Assembly (NCBI GenBank): GCA_016934595.1
Contig: JAFGSM010000183.1
Span: 1-34,847 of the forward strand
DNA: 34,847 nt
From: a bacterium
Lineage (GTDB): Bacteria; SZUA-182; DTGQ01; JAFGSM01
Direction: 5' to 3'
Shown here: piece by piece, positions 7,978 to 16,249 of the stretch
Layout: every line of letters begins with the position of its first letter
Position numbering within the stretch: position 1 is the first letter of the stretch
Made by a program: the position numbers and the translations under genes
Notes under the pieces: generated by a model
Seen by the model: the letters and a program-made list of their open reading frames with translations, nothing else
Database searches by the model: none
Told to the model about the DNA's origin: nothing

Positions 7978-8148
7978 AAATGTCCTATTTGTCGTAATAG
8001 TTCACCTATCTTTTTATGGATTCAAGAATAAGGGATTTGCCTCAAAAGGCACATAATTCACAAGATTAACACTTGCCCCACATCTTTTGTGCTTTTTGTA
8101 GCAATCGCTCCGCTTTTTGGGCATGGTGAACGGTTGATGGTCTCGTAT

Positions 8149-8382
8149 TTACTTACTCAAGTAAGAATCTATGTTTGCTTTAAGTCTCTCCAGCAGCCCT
8201 TTCTTTTCTTGTACCTCCTTTATTTTATCCTGAATATTATCTACCTGAGGATCAAACGTGCATACTCCAAACGAACAATCCACATCCAAAATCCCACTGA
8301 GCTTATACGCCAAGATATTAATCTCTTCATTTAATCTGTTAATCTCTTTATCTAATATTTTCTTGTCTTCATTGCTACCCAT
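8149..8382 (-). CDS. Small coiled-coil protein
   Basis: Function unknown. The 77-residue, charged, helical protein has heptad-like stretches at both ends (LDKEINRLNEEINILAYKL and IQDKIKEVQEKKGLLERLK) around a middle part with two cysteines (DVDCSFGVCTFDP), giving a helical hairpin look. I chose the second ATG of the track ORF (8382, MGSNEDKK) because GGAGGG lies 7 bases before it; the upstream ATG at 8397 has no ribosome site. Hairpin-repeat DNA lies upstream and the haemagglutinin gene ends upstream of that on the same strand, about 190 bases away. No signal peptide, so probably cytoplasmic. Confidence 0.5.
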   Translation of the reverse strand: MGSNEDKKILDKEINRLNEEINILAYKLSGILDVDCSFGVCTFDPQVDNIQDKIKEVQEKKGLLERLKANIDSYLSK

Positions 8383-8421
8383 CTTTATACCCTCCATTTA
8401 TCATGTCAGTTATTTCGTCTG

Positions 8422-8487
8422 AAAATCCCTTCTGGGTATTTTTATTCCCCTTTGTGAATCGAAGATTCATGGGCGTTTCATTTGTTG
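8422..8487. repeat. Dispersed two-hairpin repeat, one reverse unit
   Basis: One unit in the reverse orientation. It has the A/T arm CTGAAAATCCCTTCTGGGTATTTTTA, then GTGAATCGAAGATTCATG as the second hairpin, ending in GGGCGTTTC. Its A/T arm is nearly identical to a stretch inside the coding region at 17837-17867. Confidence 0.6.
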
Positions 8488-8570
8488 AACCATAGATTAT
8501 ATCCGAACTCGCATTCATAGATCTCGAAACTAATCCTGTAATTTTTTGTAAGCATTATATAAAAAATCGA

Positions 8571-11500
8571 TCAAAGGGCCTGCCATAAACCTCCTGGAAT
8601 GGGAGGAAATCCTTGCCTCCCGCTTATTATAAGATAACTCTCTTCATCATCTTCCCTTTCTGCGCACTGTTTGGGAAAAAATAAAACAAAATCCTTAAGT
8701 GAATCAGGCAAGACGGCTAATCTGCCGCTTATATCAACCACAGGGGCGTCGATTTCCACTATTCCATCTATGCCAAGGCGGGAGGAGGCTCTTACAATGC
8801 TTTCAGAAGAAGAAACAAATACGTCACAGACAATATTGATATTCCCCCCCCTTCCAGCCTCTGCATCTGCGATAATCCTACTTTTGTTTAAAATCACAAA
8901 GACAGGATCGATCATTATATTGCCGCCATTTCCGGCGCCACCTTTCACCGAAGTCGTTATTTGGCTATTTTTCAGGTCTACCAAACGTTGAGCATGAATC
9001 TGGATATTGCCGCCATCTGCGCACTTAGCTTCGGTTGTGATGAAACTGCCTTCACAATATATCGCGTCAGCGGCATTTATTATTATGTCTCCGGCATTTC
9101 CTGTATCAGAGCTGTCTGCCATGATATTGGCCCTATCGTATAATTGCAGATCGTCTACAGATATTCGGATCGTGCCCCCTTTCCCTTTTCCCAGTGTTGA
9201 AGCCATTATACAGCTTCCATCTCCGGATAACATTAAATATCCTGCTGACAATGATATACCGCCGGCATCTCCATCTGAAGACGCCAGGCTGCAAATTCCC
9301 GCATAGGAACCTTCACCGCTCATGTTGGATACGTATATATTATCTAAGGCAAGAACCGATATGTTGCCGCCATTCCCTGATCCAAGGCTTGAGCTGTTAA
9401 TCAATCCGTCATCTGTTATTTTCAGATCCTTGACCTTTAACGAGATATTGCCTGCGTTTCCATTGGTGAATTCCCCTGCAAGCGTTTCTATAATACCCCC
9501 ATCAGCGATCACCAGCAGAGGCGTTTCAATATCGATAGATCCTGCTCTGGCATCCCCTCCTGTAATGGCCTTTATCCTGCTTCCGGAAACAAAGACAGAA
9601 TCCTCAGCAACGATCATTATATCCCCTCCGCAGCCATCGCTTTCGTTTGTGCTTGAATCAATCTGAGAGCCATGGGTTATTTCAACAGTCCCTGCCTGCA
9701 CTGTGATTTTGCCTGCCGATCCACTGCCAAAAACCGTTGAGGAGCTTATCTGCCCTCCATTGTGAACAGTTAAATAAGGTGTGGATATAAAGATATTCCC
9801 TGCATTCCCGCTGCCTCCGGTCATGCTGAAAAGCCCAAATACGGAGAAAGGCCCATCCCTTAAATGTGAAATCATTATAGATTCCGAAGCGGAGATTGTT
9901 ATGTCCCCGCCTTCTCCTGATGATCCTTTTAGACAACTTGCGCTTATATAACCATCCAATATTTCCAGGCGATCCAGTTCCATGAGGATATCCCCTCCCC
10001 TGCCTTCAGAATCAGTAACACCGCTGATAATCCCGCCATTTTTGATAGTCAATCTGGACGTTTTTATGGAAACACTTCCGGCATCGCCTTCCCCCCTGGC
10101 TTCAGACCCTATGCCGCTTGTAGATCCCTTTTGGGAGCCGGATATCAGAATAGAGTCCCATGCGCATATCATTATATCACCACTTTGGCCTGAACCGTAA
10201 GCATTAATTGCTATCTCCCCGCCCTTTGTCAAAACCAGATCTTCCACATCTATAACAACATCAGCGCCCCTGCCTTCGGAATCCGGATATGTCTCCCCCG
10301 AAATAATACCCTCGTTGCCAATAATAAGGCATGAACCCTGCACAGAAATAGCGCCTGCATTGCCGCTTCCATTGGCATGAGAATATATACCGCTTTTCTG
10401 CTCCCCTGCGCCCCATATACTTATAGACCCTTTGGCCTTGACCGTAACATCTCCTCCCCTGCCCTGATCAAGGCTTGAATTATCGATATTCCCTCCGCCT
10501 GTGATTTTTAAATTTTCTACATCAACCGAAATATCAGGGGCAAGGCCGGAACCAAAATTCTCACCTGAAATCTTTGCATTGCCTGAAATAGCCAGATTAG
10601 GCGAAGATATCAAAAGATCGCCTGCATCCCCTTCATCCTCCCCCCATAAATACACGCCGCTATGGACACCGCCGGCATCAAAATCCCCTGATATTTCGAT
10701 TGATTCACCGGCTGAAATGTGGATGTCCCCTCCCTGTGAATATCCGCTTGATCCGCTTTTTATTGTGCCGTTATTAGCAAGCGTCAATTTCTCTGTATCA
10801 ATCAAGATATCGCTGCTTTTCCCTTTTTCTATTCCACAGGTTTTAATCTCCCCCCCTCTTGTAACAAGCAACTCATCCCTCATGCCTATGTCAATGCGTC
10901 CTTCCCCTTCTCCTGCTTGTACTGTCGAACTGATATATGAATTTGCGATCTCAAACCTTCCGCCGCGTATGATAATTCTCCCTGCATCTTCACCTGAAAC
11001 TTCGATAGAAGAGTCATTCGACATTCTGATATCTCCAAGCCGGGCGAATGAGTCAAGATTCTTATCGGAATCATCCGGTAAAACCTCGCCTCTGGAGGAG
11101 ACGCTGATCAGATTTATTTGGCCGCTTTTTGCATGACACACTCCATTTACTATTTCCAGATCCCCTCCCACCAGGGATAATGCCTCCCCTTCCTGGGTTT
11201 CAAGAGAGGCCCCATCAATAGAAATACCGGCAGGGTCATCACACAAGAAGCCAAAAGCGCTGGGCGGATCAACACTTAAAAGGCTTTGATCAGGACGGGC
11301 TGCATCAAAACGCCCTTTCTCCCCAAGCCTTATATAGTCGGCAGTGGTTGCATGGAAAGAACCGGAAATATCAATTTGTGCATTGGGGCCGAACAATACG
11401 CCGCTGGGGTTTATCAAATAAAGATCGGCGTTTGTGATTGTTGATCTTATAATGCCGTCGATCCATGAAGCTGTTCCTCCTGTCACGCGGCCAATTATAT

Positions 11501-11807
11501 TCTCTATGCCTGAATGACCTGCAAAGGTTGCGGTTTCACCTGAGCGCACATTGAATTCCCTGAAACTGTGAAACAGGTTAGCTCCGACCTGCTTGCCCAT
11601 CGTATCCATGATTACATAGTCAGGTCCTGAAAGATCGCTGTATAGCCCTAATGTCCCGTCAAATGCAATCTGGGCATAAGCCCTGGCAGAGAATACCCAT
11701 TGATGCGATATCAAGAATATGAATACGAATACAAACACTAATACGGATACGAATTTTATTACAAAGGTAATAATGCGCCTTATGCTTGTAAATATTTCAG
11801 GATACAT
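8571..11807 (-). CDS. Haemagglutination-activity (TPS) domain beta-helix surface protein
   Basis: A 1078-residue secreted protein of the filamentous-haemagglutinin/TpsA type. Residues about 12-44 form a long signal sequence ending in an ARAYAQ-like cleavage site. Residues about 46-240 are the TPS domain that starts secretion through a TpsB pore, including INPSGVLFGPNAQIDISGSF. The rest is a long series of about 40-60-residue beta-helix repeats built on phrases such as GSGNAGNIFIS, GGQISSST and GRGGDI. The end (PKQCAERED..., SGRQGFPPIPGGLW) resembles the conserved C-terminus of this protein class in Cyanobacteria and Desulfobacterota. The expected role is adhesion or surface structure. No TpsB partner gene is in the window. 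The start codon is the only one that includes the signal sequence; its ribosome site is weak. Confidence 0.88.
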   Translation of the reverse strand: MYPEIFTSIRRIITFVIKFVSVLVFVFVFIFLISHQWVFSARAYAQIAFDGTLGLYSDLSGPDYVIMDTMGKQVGANLFHSFREFNVRSGETATFAGHSGIENIIGRVTGGTASWIDGIIRSTITNADLYLINPSGVLFGPNAQIDISGSFHATTADYIRLGEKGRFDAARPDQSLLSVDPPSAFGFLCDDPAGISIDGASLETQEGEALSLVGGDLEIVNGVCHAKSGQINLISVSSRGEVLPDDSDKNLDSFARLGDIRMSNDSSIEVSGEDAGRIIIRGGRFEIANSYISSTVQAGEGEGRIDIGMRDELLVTRGGEIKTCGIEKGKSSDILIDTEKLTLANNGTIKSGSSGYSQGGDIHISAGESIEISGDFDAGGVHSGVYLWGEDEGDAGDLLISSPNLAISGNAKISGENFGSGLAPDISVDVENLKITGGGNIDNSSLDQGRGGDVTVKAKGSISIWGAGEQKSGIYSHANGSGNAGAISVQGSCLIIGNEGIISGETYPDSEGRGADVVIDVEDLVLTKGGEIAINAYGSGQSGDIMICAWDSILISGSQKGSTSGIGSEARGEGDAGSVSIKTSRLTIKNGGIISGVTDSEGRGGDILMELDRLEILDGYISASCLKGSSGEGGDITISASESIMISHLRDGPFSVFGLFSMTGGSGNAGNIFISTPYLTVHNGGQISSSTVFGSGSAGKITVQAGTVEITHGSQIDSSTNESDGCGGDIMIVAEDSVFVSGSRIKAITGGDARAGSIDIETPLLVIADGGIIETLAGEFTNGNAGNISLKVKDLKITDDGLINSSSLGSGNGGNISVLALDNIYVSNMSGEGSYAGICSLASSDGDAGGISLSAGYLMLSGDGSCIMASTLGKGKGGTIRISVDDLQLYDRANIMADSSDTGNAGDIIINAADAIYCEGSFITTEAKCADGGNIQIHAQRLVDLKNSQITTSVKGGAGNGGNIMIDPVFVILNKSRIIADAEAGRGGNINIVCDVFVSSSESIVRASSRLGIDGIVEIDAPVVDISGRLAVLPDSLKDFVLFFPKQCAEREDDEESYLIISGRQGFPPIPGGLWQAL

Positions 11808-11888
11808 CTTATTGTCTATGAAGTTAAAGATATCTTTAAAGCGAAAGCCTCTAACACTAAATGGCCGTTTCTAATAATAACGCTTCCA

Positions 11889-12677
11889 TTATTTAATTTT
11901 AAATGAAACACCGTCATCCATCTTACATCCGGTTTCTTTAACGATCGTCTCGCGAATCTTATCCATACCAAGATCAAGCGCTATACTGTGATCAGCCGCA
12001 GAAAGAAGCAGCAGGGGCGGCGAATCTGCAGGCCTGAATCTGAAATCCATTAATCCAAGGCCCCTCAATGCAGACTCAGCAGACTCAAGATTGTTCAGAT
12101 CATTCTCTGATAACCGGTAGCCGAATGGAAAACGTGTTGCCAGACAGGAATCCAAAGGCTTATCCCAAATGGAAAGACCCAAATCCCTGGCCATGTCTCT
12201 TATTTCTATCTTTCCAAGACCTATTTCCATCCATGGACTGAATATACAAAACTCTTTGTTTGCTTTCATACCCGGCCTCAAGAGGGGATCATCACCAAGA
12301 TGGGAACCGTCAATCAAGATGGTATCTTTGCCAATTTTATCGGCAAGCCCTCTGGCAATATAAAACATAAGGCTTTTACAAAGATAACATCTTCGTAAGG
12401 AATTATTACAAATACCGTCAGTTTTCAATGGTGAATAATCGATTATCAAGTGCCTGACGTTAAGCCCTTCGGCCCACGTCTTTGCATCCAGGATATGTTT
12501 TTTGGTCTGTAGAGGAGAGGCAAAGGTAACTGTGTGGACTCGATCTCCGAACAGGGAGTAAACTTCTTTTAATAATAAACAGCTATCCAATCCTCCTGAC
12601 AATAAAACCAAAAAAAACTTATATGATTCTAAAAGGTCTTTCAATTTGGCCCTAAAAAAATGATATCCACCGCTCAT
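11889..12677 (-). CDS. larE: ATP-dependent sacrificial sulfur transferase LarE
   Basis: A PP-loop ATP pyrophosphatase of the LarE family, which inserts sulfur into the pyridinium precursor of the nickel-pincer nucleotide cofactor of lactate racemase and related enzymes. The 262-residue length fits. The SGGLDS motif lies at 27-32. Cysteines C97 and C100 (RCYLCK) and C178 (DSCLATRFPFG) sit at the family's conserved positions; C178 corresponds to the sulfur-donor cysteine. Three cysteines would allow an iron-sulfur-bearing, catalytic rather than single-turnover LarE, which is an inference from related enzymes. LarB and LarC are not in the window. A nickel link is interesting given the NikR gene at 32.1 kb. 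No strong ribosome site precedes the ATG. Confidence 0.85.
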   Translation of the reverse strand: MSGGYHFFRAKLKDLLESYKFFLVLLSGGLDSCLLLKEVYSLFGDRVHTVTFASPLQTKKHILDAKTWAEGLNVRHLIIDYSPLKTDGICNNSLRRCYLCKSLMFYIARGLADKIGKDTILIDGSHLGDDPLLRPGMKANKEFCIFSPWMEIGLGKIEIRDMARDLGLSIWDKPLDSCLATRFPFGYRLSENDLNNLESAESALRGLGLMDFRFRPADSPPLLLLSAADHSIALDLGMDKIRETIVKETGCKMDDGVSFKIK

Positions 12678-12828
12678 TATTATAAAACTCTAATCCTGAT
12701 AATTATAAAGTGTATTGTGACAAAAACATATATAAGAGACAGTCTATTAATAGCACATAATATGCATAATAACAAAGAATGCAGATGGTATTGAATTGCT
12801 GAAATAAAATATATTGATTATTTTTTAA

Positions 12829-12858
12829 TTGACAATAGTCCAATGAGAAGTCTATACT
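12829..12858 (+). promoter_or_regulatory. Strong sigma-70 promoter for the Gly-rich protein gene
   Basis: TTGACA (12829-12834), an 18-base spacer, and TATACT (12853-12858). This is the best consensus promoter in the window. Transcription would start near 12865 and give a leader of about 270 bases before the ATG at 13135. The remaining bases 12678-12828 contain no gene and only A/T-rich DNA between divergent genes. Confidence 0.65.
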
Positions 12859-12974
12859 TATATATAGTATTATGGACTATTTTATTTTGTTAAAGGAATG
12901 CCGTATACAATTCATAATTTGTATGCAGTGCATAAATTAAATAGGGGGTGAAGGGAATTTTTTGCTTTTATGAT

Positions 12975-12994
12975 AGGCAAAAGGAGGTTTGCCT
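12975..12994 (+). promoter_or_regulatory. Leader hairpin displaying AGGAGG in its loop
   Basis: AGGCAAA, then AGGAGG, then TTTGCCT: a perfect 7-bp stem with a perfect Shine-Dalgarno sequence as the six-base loop, in the long leader of the Gly-rich gene. No start codon follows at a useful distance. A short in-frame reading window (GTG at about 12947, 25-26 codons) runs across the hairpin. Regulatory meaning is not known. Confidence 0.4.
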
Positions 12995-13134
12995 TTCTGA
13001 TAAAGAAACATTGGTTAAGAACAATTAAACACAAAGAAGCGAGGTGATTGCGATAGGAAAGTAAATTTAACATCATTTTTATTTAATTATGTCCTTTAAG
13101 TTTATAAAGATTTACAGACAAGGAGTTTAAGGCT

Positions 13135-13836
13135 ATGAAGAATAAAAAATCCTTTATTTCGATGATTGTTCTAGTTGTAGCATTATTACTTGCAATTACT
13201 ATAACTTCCACGCCTCCAGCCTATTCGTATTATGGAATGTACGGCGGTTTAGCGGGCGGCCTGTATGGCGGCTATGGCCTCAGCGGACTCGGCATGTATG
13301 GCGGCTATGGCCTCAGCGGACTCGGCCTGTATGGCGGCTATGGCCTCAGCGGACTCGGCCGTTATGGAATTTATGGCGGCCTAATGGGCGGACTAGGTGG
13401 TCTAGGCGGTTATGGCCTTGGCGGCCTAATGGGCGGACTAGGCGGTTATGGCCTTGGCGGATTAATGGGCGGCCTTTACGGATTAGGCGGGCTCGGCATG
13501 TATGGCGGATTAATGGGCGGCCTCCTCGGACTAGGCGGCCTCGGCGGCCTCGGTTTTGGCGGCATAGGCAGTCTGCTGGGAAGCAGCATTTACGGACTCG
13601 GCGGCCTAGGATTGATGGGGATGTACGGACTCGGCGGCCTTTATGGAATGGGTATGTATGGCGGCGGATTGTACGGCTCTTCAATCCTCCAGGCTCTGCT
13701 TGGTCAGTCTCCTGCAACCACAACGCCAGCGGTTGCCACACCTGTTGTTGAACCTGTAGCGACACCTGTAGCGACACCTGTAGCAGCCACACCAATTGCA
13801 ACCGCATCTGGTTTCTTATTCCCATTCTTCTGGTAA
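13135..13836 (+). CDS. Secreted glycine/leucine/tyrosine-rich repeat protein
   Basis: Function unknown. The 233-residue protein has a clear signal peptide (KKSFISMIVLVVALLLAITI, cleavage near PPAYS-YY). Residues about 31-185 consist of short repeats such as GGYGLSGLG and GLGGLMGG, rich in Gly, Leu, Tyr and Met with almost no charged residues. A Pro/Thr/Ala/Val linker follows (TPVVEPVATPVATP), then a hydrophobic aromatic end (SGFLFPFFW). Such composition suggests a structural, self-associating surface or matrix protein. The ATG has AAGGAG about 10 bases upstream. It has its own strong promoter and a terminator directly behind it, so it is probably a single-gene, highly expressed unit. The DNA repeats within the gene (GGCGGCTATGGCCTCAGC three times) are recent in appearance. 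The minus-strand ORF 13346-13930 is a shadow. Confidence 0.75.
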   Translation: MKNKKSFISMIVLVVALLLAITITSTPPAYSYYGMYGGLAGGLYGGYGLSGLGMYGGYGLSGLGLYGGYGLSGLGRYGIYGGLMGGLGGLGGYGLGGLMGGLGGYGLGGLMGGLYGLGGLGMYGGLMGGLLGLGGLGGLGFGGIGSLLGSSIYGLGGLGLMGMYGLGGLYGMGMYGGGLYGSSILQALLGQSPATTTPAVATPVVEPVATPVATPVAATPIATASGFLFPFFW

Positions 13837-13860
13837 AATAGAAGATATTTTTTGTATAAA

Positions 13861-13911
13861 AAAAGGGACATCTAATCTCCAGATAGCCTGGAGACGGGAT
13901 GTCCCTTTTTA
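13861..13911 (+). terminator. Rho-independent terminator behind the Gly-rich gene
   Basis: A 12-bp stem (AAAAGGGACATC, 13861-13872, with GATGTCCCTTTT, 13898-13909) encloses a second stem (CTCCAG with CTGGAG), and a T run ends the structure. It is almost symmetrical, so it could work in both directions. Confidence 0.85.
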
Positions 13912-13928
13912 TTAGCTTTATTGATAAC

Positions 13929-14963
13929 ATGGTCTATAAAAAGAATCTAAAAGGGGATAAATTAAAATATTTTTTAGGCATTCTTGTCCTGTCTTTTTTT
14001 ATTGCCTGGCAGGTTGGACAAGCTTCTGGAGAAGGCCATAGACTAAAAGATCCGGTTAAGATTCATGCAGATGGAAAACCCATTAAAATGTTGGGAGGAT
14101 CATTTGTTACAGTATGTGATTGGGACAATGACGGGAAAAAGGATTTGATTGTAAACGACGGGAATATAGGATCTTTTTACATCTATCTAAATCAGGGAAG
14201 CGATTCGCAGCCTGAATTTAAAGAGGCATCCTCTTTGAAAGCCGGAGGATCCGTAATCTTAGGCTGCTGAGGCAGCAAGAATCCACAATGTCCGCAGGTT
14301 GTGGACTGGAACAATGATGGGAAAAAGGACCTGATCACAGGAAGCAAACTGGGCTATATATTGATCTATATTAATGCGGGAACGGACAAGTCACCCCAGT
14401 TAAGAAGTCATGAGATGCTTAAGGTTGAAGGAATAAGATTCAAAAGCGGCTATGAGACAGGAATTGATGTCTTTGATTGGAATAATGACGGCAAAAAGGA
14501 TATCCTTTATGGAAATGATGATGGATATGTATATATCCTGATTAATTCAGGAGACAGGGACTCATCTTTATTTTTGAATAAGGATCATTATACACTTGAA
14601 GTAAATAGGCAAAGGATCAATCTGGGAAGCTATATCCATCCAGTTGCCGCTGATTGGAATGGAGACGGCAAAAAGGATCTTATTGTTGGGGAGGCAAATG
14701 GCTCTCTATATTATTTAGAAAATAAAGGTTCCGATGACAATCCTGTTTTTCAGGAGGCAATGAAATTGCGGGCAGGTGACGAGGAATTAGATATCGGCAT
14801 TCGATCAAGGCCCGAGGTCATAGACTGGAATAATGACGGGGTCCTTGATATCCTCTGCGGAGGTGTTGAATCCTGGAAATCGGCCTTTGGTTTTATCTGG
14901 TATTTCGAGGGGGAAAAGGGAAAAGCCGAATCTTCCCCTGTCAACAGCGCTGAAAGCCATTAG
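13929..14963 (+). CDS. Secreted VCBS/FG-GAP repeat protein with an in-frame TGA
   Basis: Track ORFs 13899-14270 and 14301-14963 are in the same frame and separated by a single TGA (14268-14270). Read through, they give one protein of about 344 residues with a signal peptide (LKYFLGILVLSFFIAWQVGQASG) and five calcium-binding-like DWNNDGKKDL motifs typical of VCBS/FG-GAP beta-propellers. The TGA follows a Cys codon inside a Cys-containing insertion (GGSVILGC, stop, GSKNPQC). The second half has no ribosome site or good start (GTG 14301 is inside the propeller), so it is not a separate gene. Either the gene is a nonsense pseudogene or the UGA is read, for example as selenocysteine. I place the start at ATG 13929, since the ATG at 13899 lies within the terminator. 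No strong ribosome site is seen. Confidence 0.65.
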
Positions 14964-15134
14964 CTCTCTTAGGATTTTTATATGCCTTTCAAGAAGCAAA
15001 ATCAGATTTAATACTAAAAAATCCAAGGAGACCTTTTTATTTGTAATCCGCTTTATAATACATTTTCAATAAGTTGGACCAGAAAGAGCTCCGTAATTCC
15101 AAGTTTAATATTATTTATATTTATTTTAGTATTC

Positions 15135-15443
15135 ATGGGATGCAATAAATCACAAATATACTTAGAAGGTCCATCACCTGTTTCATCCGGAGTATGTTTT
15201 AGATTATTTTATAAAGACGCGGATACCATTAACATCGCGGGAGACTTTAACAACTGGAATACATTAATGCATCCCCTTTCAGAGGATCAAGCCGGTTGTT
15301 GGTCTATTGTGATACCCCTTCCCAAGGGAAGATACCAGTACCAATTTATTATCAACCAGGAAATATGGATCACTGATCCAGGGGCAGAGATGTTTGCAGA
15401 AGATGGTTTCGGGAGTAAAAATTCTTTATTCATTGCAGACTAA
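15135..15443 (+). CDS. CBM48-domain lipoprotein (true start probably upstream)
   Basis: The product carries one carbohydrate-binding module of the CBM48/AMPK-beta type: AGDFNNWN, then a W, GRYQYQF, and DPGAEMFAEDGFGSKNS. The same closing phrase recurs in the anti-sigma factor at 16239-16934, so the two domains are paralogues. The frame stays open upstream to 15018 and encodes a hydrophobic stretch (IPSLILFIFILVF) running into MGC at residues 1-3 of the track ORF; together these form a lipoprotein signal with Cys as the lipidated residue. No ATG, GTG or TTG lies in frame upstream. AAGGAG (15025-15030) precedes an in-frame ATT at 15039 by 8 bases, so a rare ATT start is possible; otherwise the start is lost. 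The listed coordinates use the conventional ATG. Confidence 0.65.
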   Translation: MGCNKSQIYLEGPSPVSSGVCFRLFYKDADTINIAGDFNNWNTLMHPLSEDQAGCWSIVIPLPKGRYQYQFIINQEIWITDPGAEMFAEDGFGSKNSLFIAD

Positions 15444-15545
15444 ATCCAATTGCTTTAATTATCGTAACTGCTCAATATGTAACTTTTTTTAAATACGCTT
15501 GTATAACATATTGAATATTTAAATATAGAACCATAGGAGTTCAAC

Positions 15546-15605
15546 ACGAAAATACGATTTCATTAATGGGGGTGGCCAATGTAAGTTCGGCCATGAGGGT
15601 TTAGT
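15546..15605. repeat. Dispersed two-hairpin repeat, one reverse unit
   Basis: One reverse unit upstream of the sigma factor gene: CACGAAAATACGATTTCATT, GGGGGTGGCC...GGCCATGAGGGTTTA. Its reverse complement closely matches the units at 32918-32976 and around the MITE at 34355 (TCATGGCC...GGCCACCCCC). It lies about 55 bases before the sigma gene start, within the likely promoter/leader region. Confidence 0.65.
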
Positions 15606-15658
15606 ACATATAATGAAATATAATGTAACGGGTTCATTAGTACACTCTGGAAATATTC

Positions 15659-16249
15659 ATGACGGATTCACACGATAATCTTCTTGTGCAAGGTACGTTA
15701 GATGGGGATATGGAATCATTCAGATTGCTTGTTGACCGTTATAGGAATGTCTTGTTTAATTTGGCTTATAGACTTACTCAAGACAGGGAGACAGCAGAGG
15801 ATATGGCACAGGAGACATTTATCAGGGCCTATGAAAATCTTGACAAGTTTGATCAGGAAAGGGGCTTTTTTACCTGGCTGTACACCATTTGTACGAATCT
15901 TACAATTAATGAATTAAAGAAGAAGAGTCGTCTGAAAAAGACTTTTTGCACTGAGGAGATTGACAAAAAAGATGGAGAAAAACTTTCCACATGGACTAAT
16001 GAGCAGTTGGCCGAAGGAGAACGGAATATCGAAAACAAAAGGCAGCAGAAGCTGCTTAACGAGATAATTTGGGCAATCCCGGATGAATATCGTACGGCTG
16101 TTATTTTAAGATATAAGGAAGAATTGTCTTACAGGGAGATCGCTGATATCCTGAAGATATCCGTGAGTCTTGCAAAGGTTCGTGTTCACAGGGGCATTGA
16201 AAAGCTCCGGAACCTTTTTCGGGAAATGGGGTACGAAGGTGAAACATAA
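15659..16249 (+). CDS. ECF-type RNA polymerase sigma factor
   Basis: A 196-residue sigma-70 family regulator with only regions 2 and 4, the group 4 (ECF, RpoE-like) layout. Region 2 includes YRNVLFNLAYRLT and the core-binding/-10 segment AEDMAQETFIRAY (46-58), followed by FFTWLYTICTN. Region 4 (about 132-187) has IPDEYRTAVILRY and the helix-turn-helix LSYREIADILKISVSLAKVRVHRG. The gene overlaps the anti-sigma gene by 11 bases and leads a four-gene operon. Two TATAAT boxes lie at about 15609 and 15619, without good -35 partners. The trigger is unknown, but the partner's periplasmic CBM48 domain points to a carbohydrate-like or envelope signal. Confidence 0.9.
   Translation: MTDSHDNLLVQGTLDGDMESFRLLVDRYRNVLFNLAYRLTQDRETAEDMAQETFIRAYENLDKFDQERGFFTWLYTICTNLTINELKKKSRLKKTFCTEEIDKKDGEKLSTWTNEQLAEGERNIENKRQQKLLNEIIWAIPDEYRTAVILRYKEELSYREIADILKISVSLAKVRVHRGIEKLRNLFREMGYEGET

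Larger units (their letters stand above)
7262..8148. other. Gene-poor region upstream of purD
   Basis: About 890 A/T-rich bases with no convincing protein gene. It holds hairpin-repeat units (about 7312-7420), a 21-bp tandem duplication (7570-7611) and one very short possible ORF (7894-7977). The purD promoter should lie in the first 200 bases, but no clear -35/-10 pair was seen. The track ORF 7375-7617 is composed largely of repeat DNA and the 21-bp duplication and is not credible. A sequence like the family 2 MITE end (ATCAGAAACTTGGAAATC) sits near 7505 and may be a decayed remnant. Confidence 0.5.

Noticed and set aside
10501-11136. Plus-strand 211-codon ORF within the haemagglutinin gene
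   Set aside because: Antisense shadow produced by the regular beta-helix repeats.
13346-13930. Minus-strand Arg-rich ORF of 194 codons
   Set aside because: Antisense of the Gly-rich repeat gene; Arg-rich composition is what Gly/Pro/Leu repeat codons give on the other strand.
14268-14270. UGA reassigned to Trp or Gly genome-wide
   Set aside because: TGA ends cdaA, znuB, the exporter permeases and nikR at natural C-termini, so it functions as stop here.
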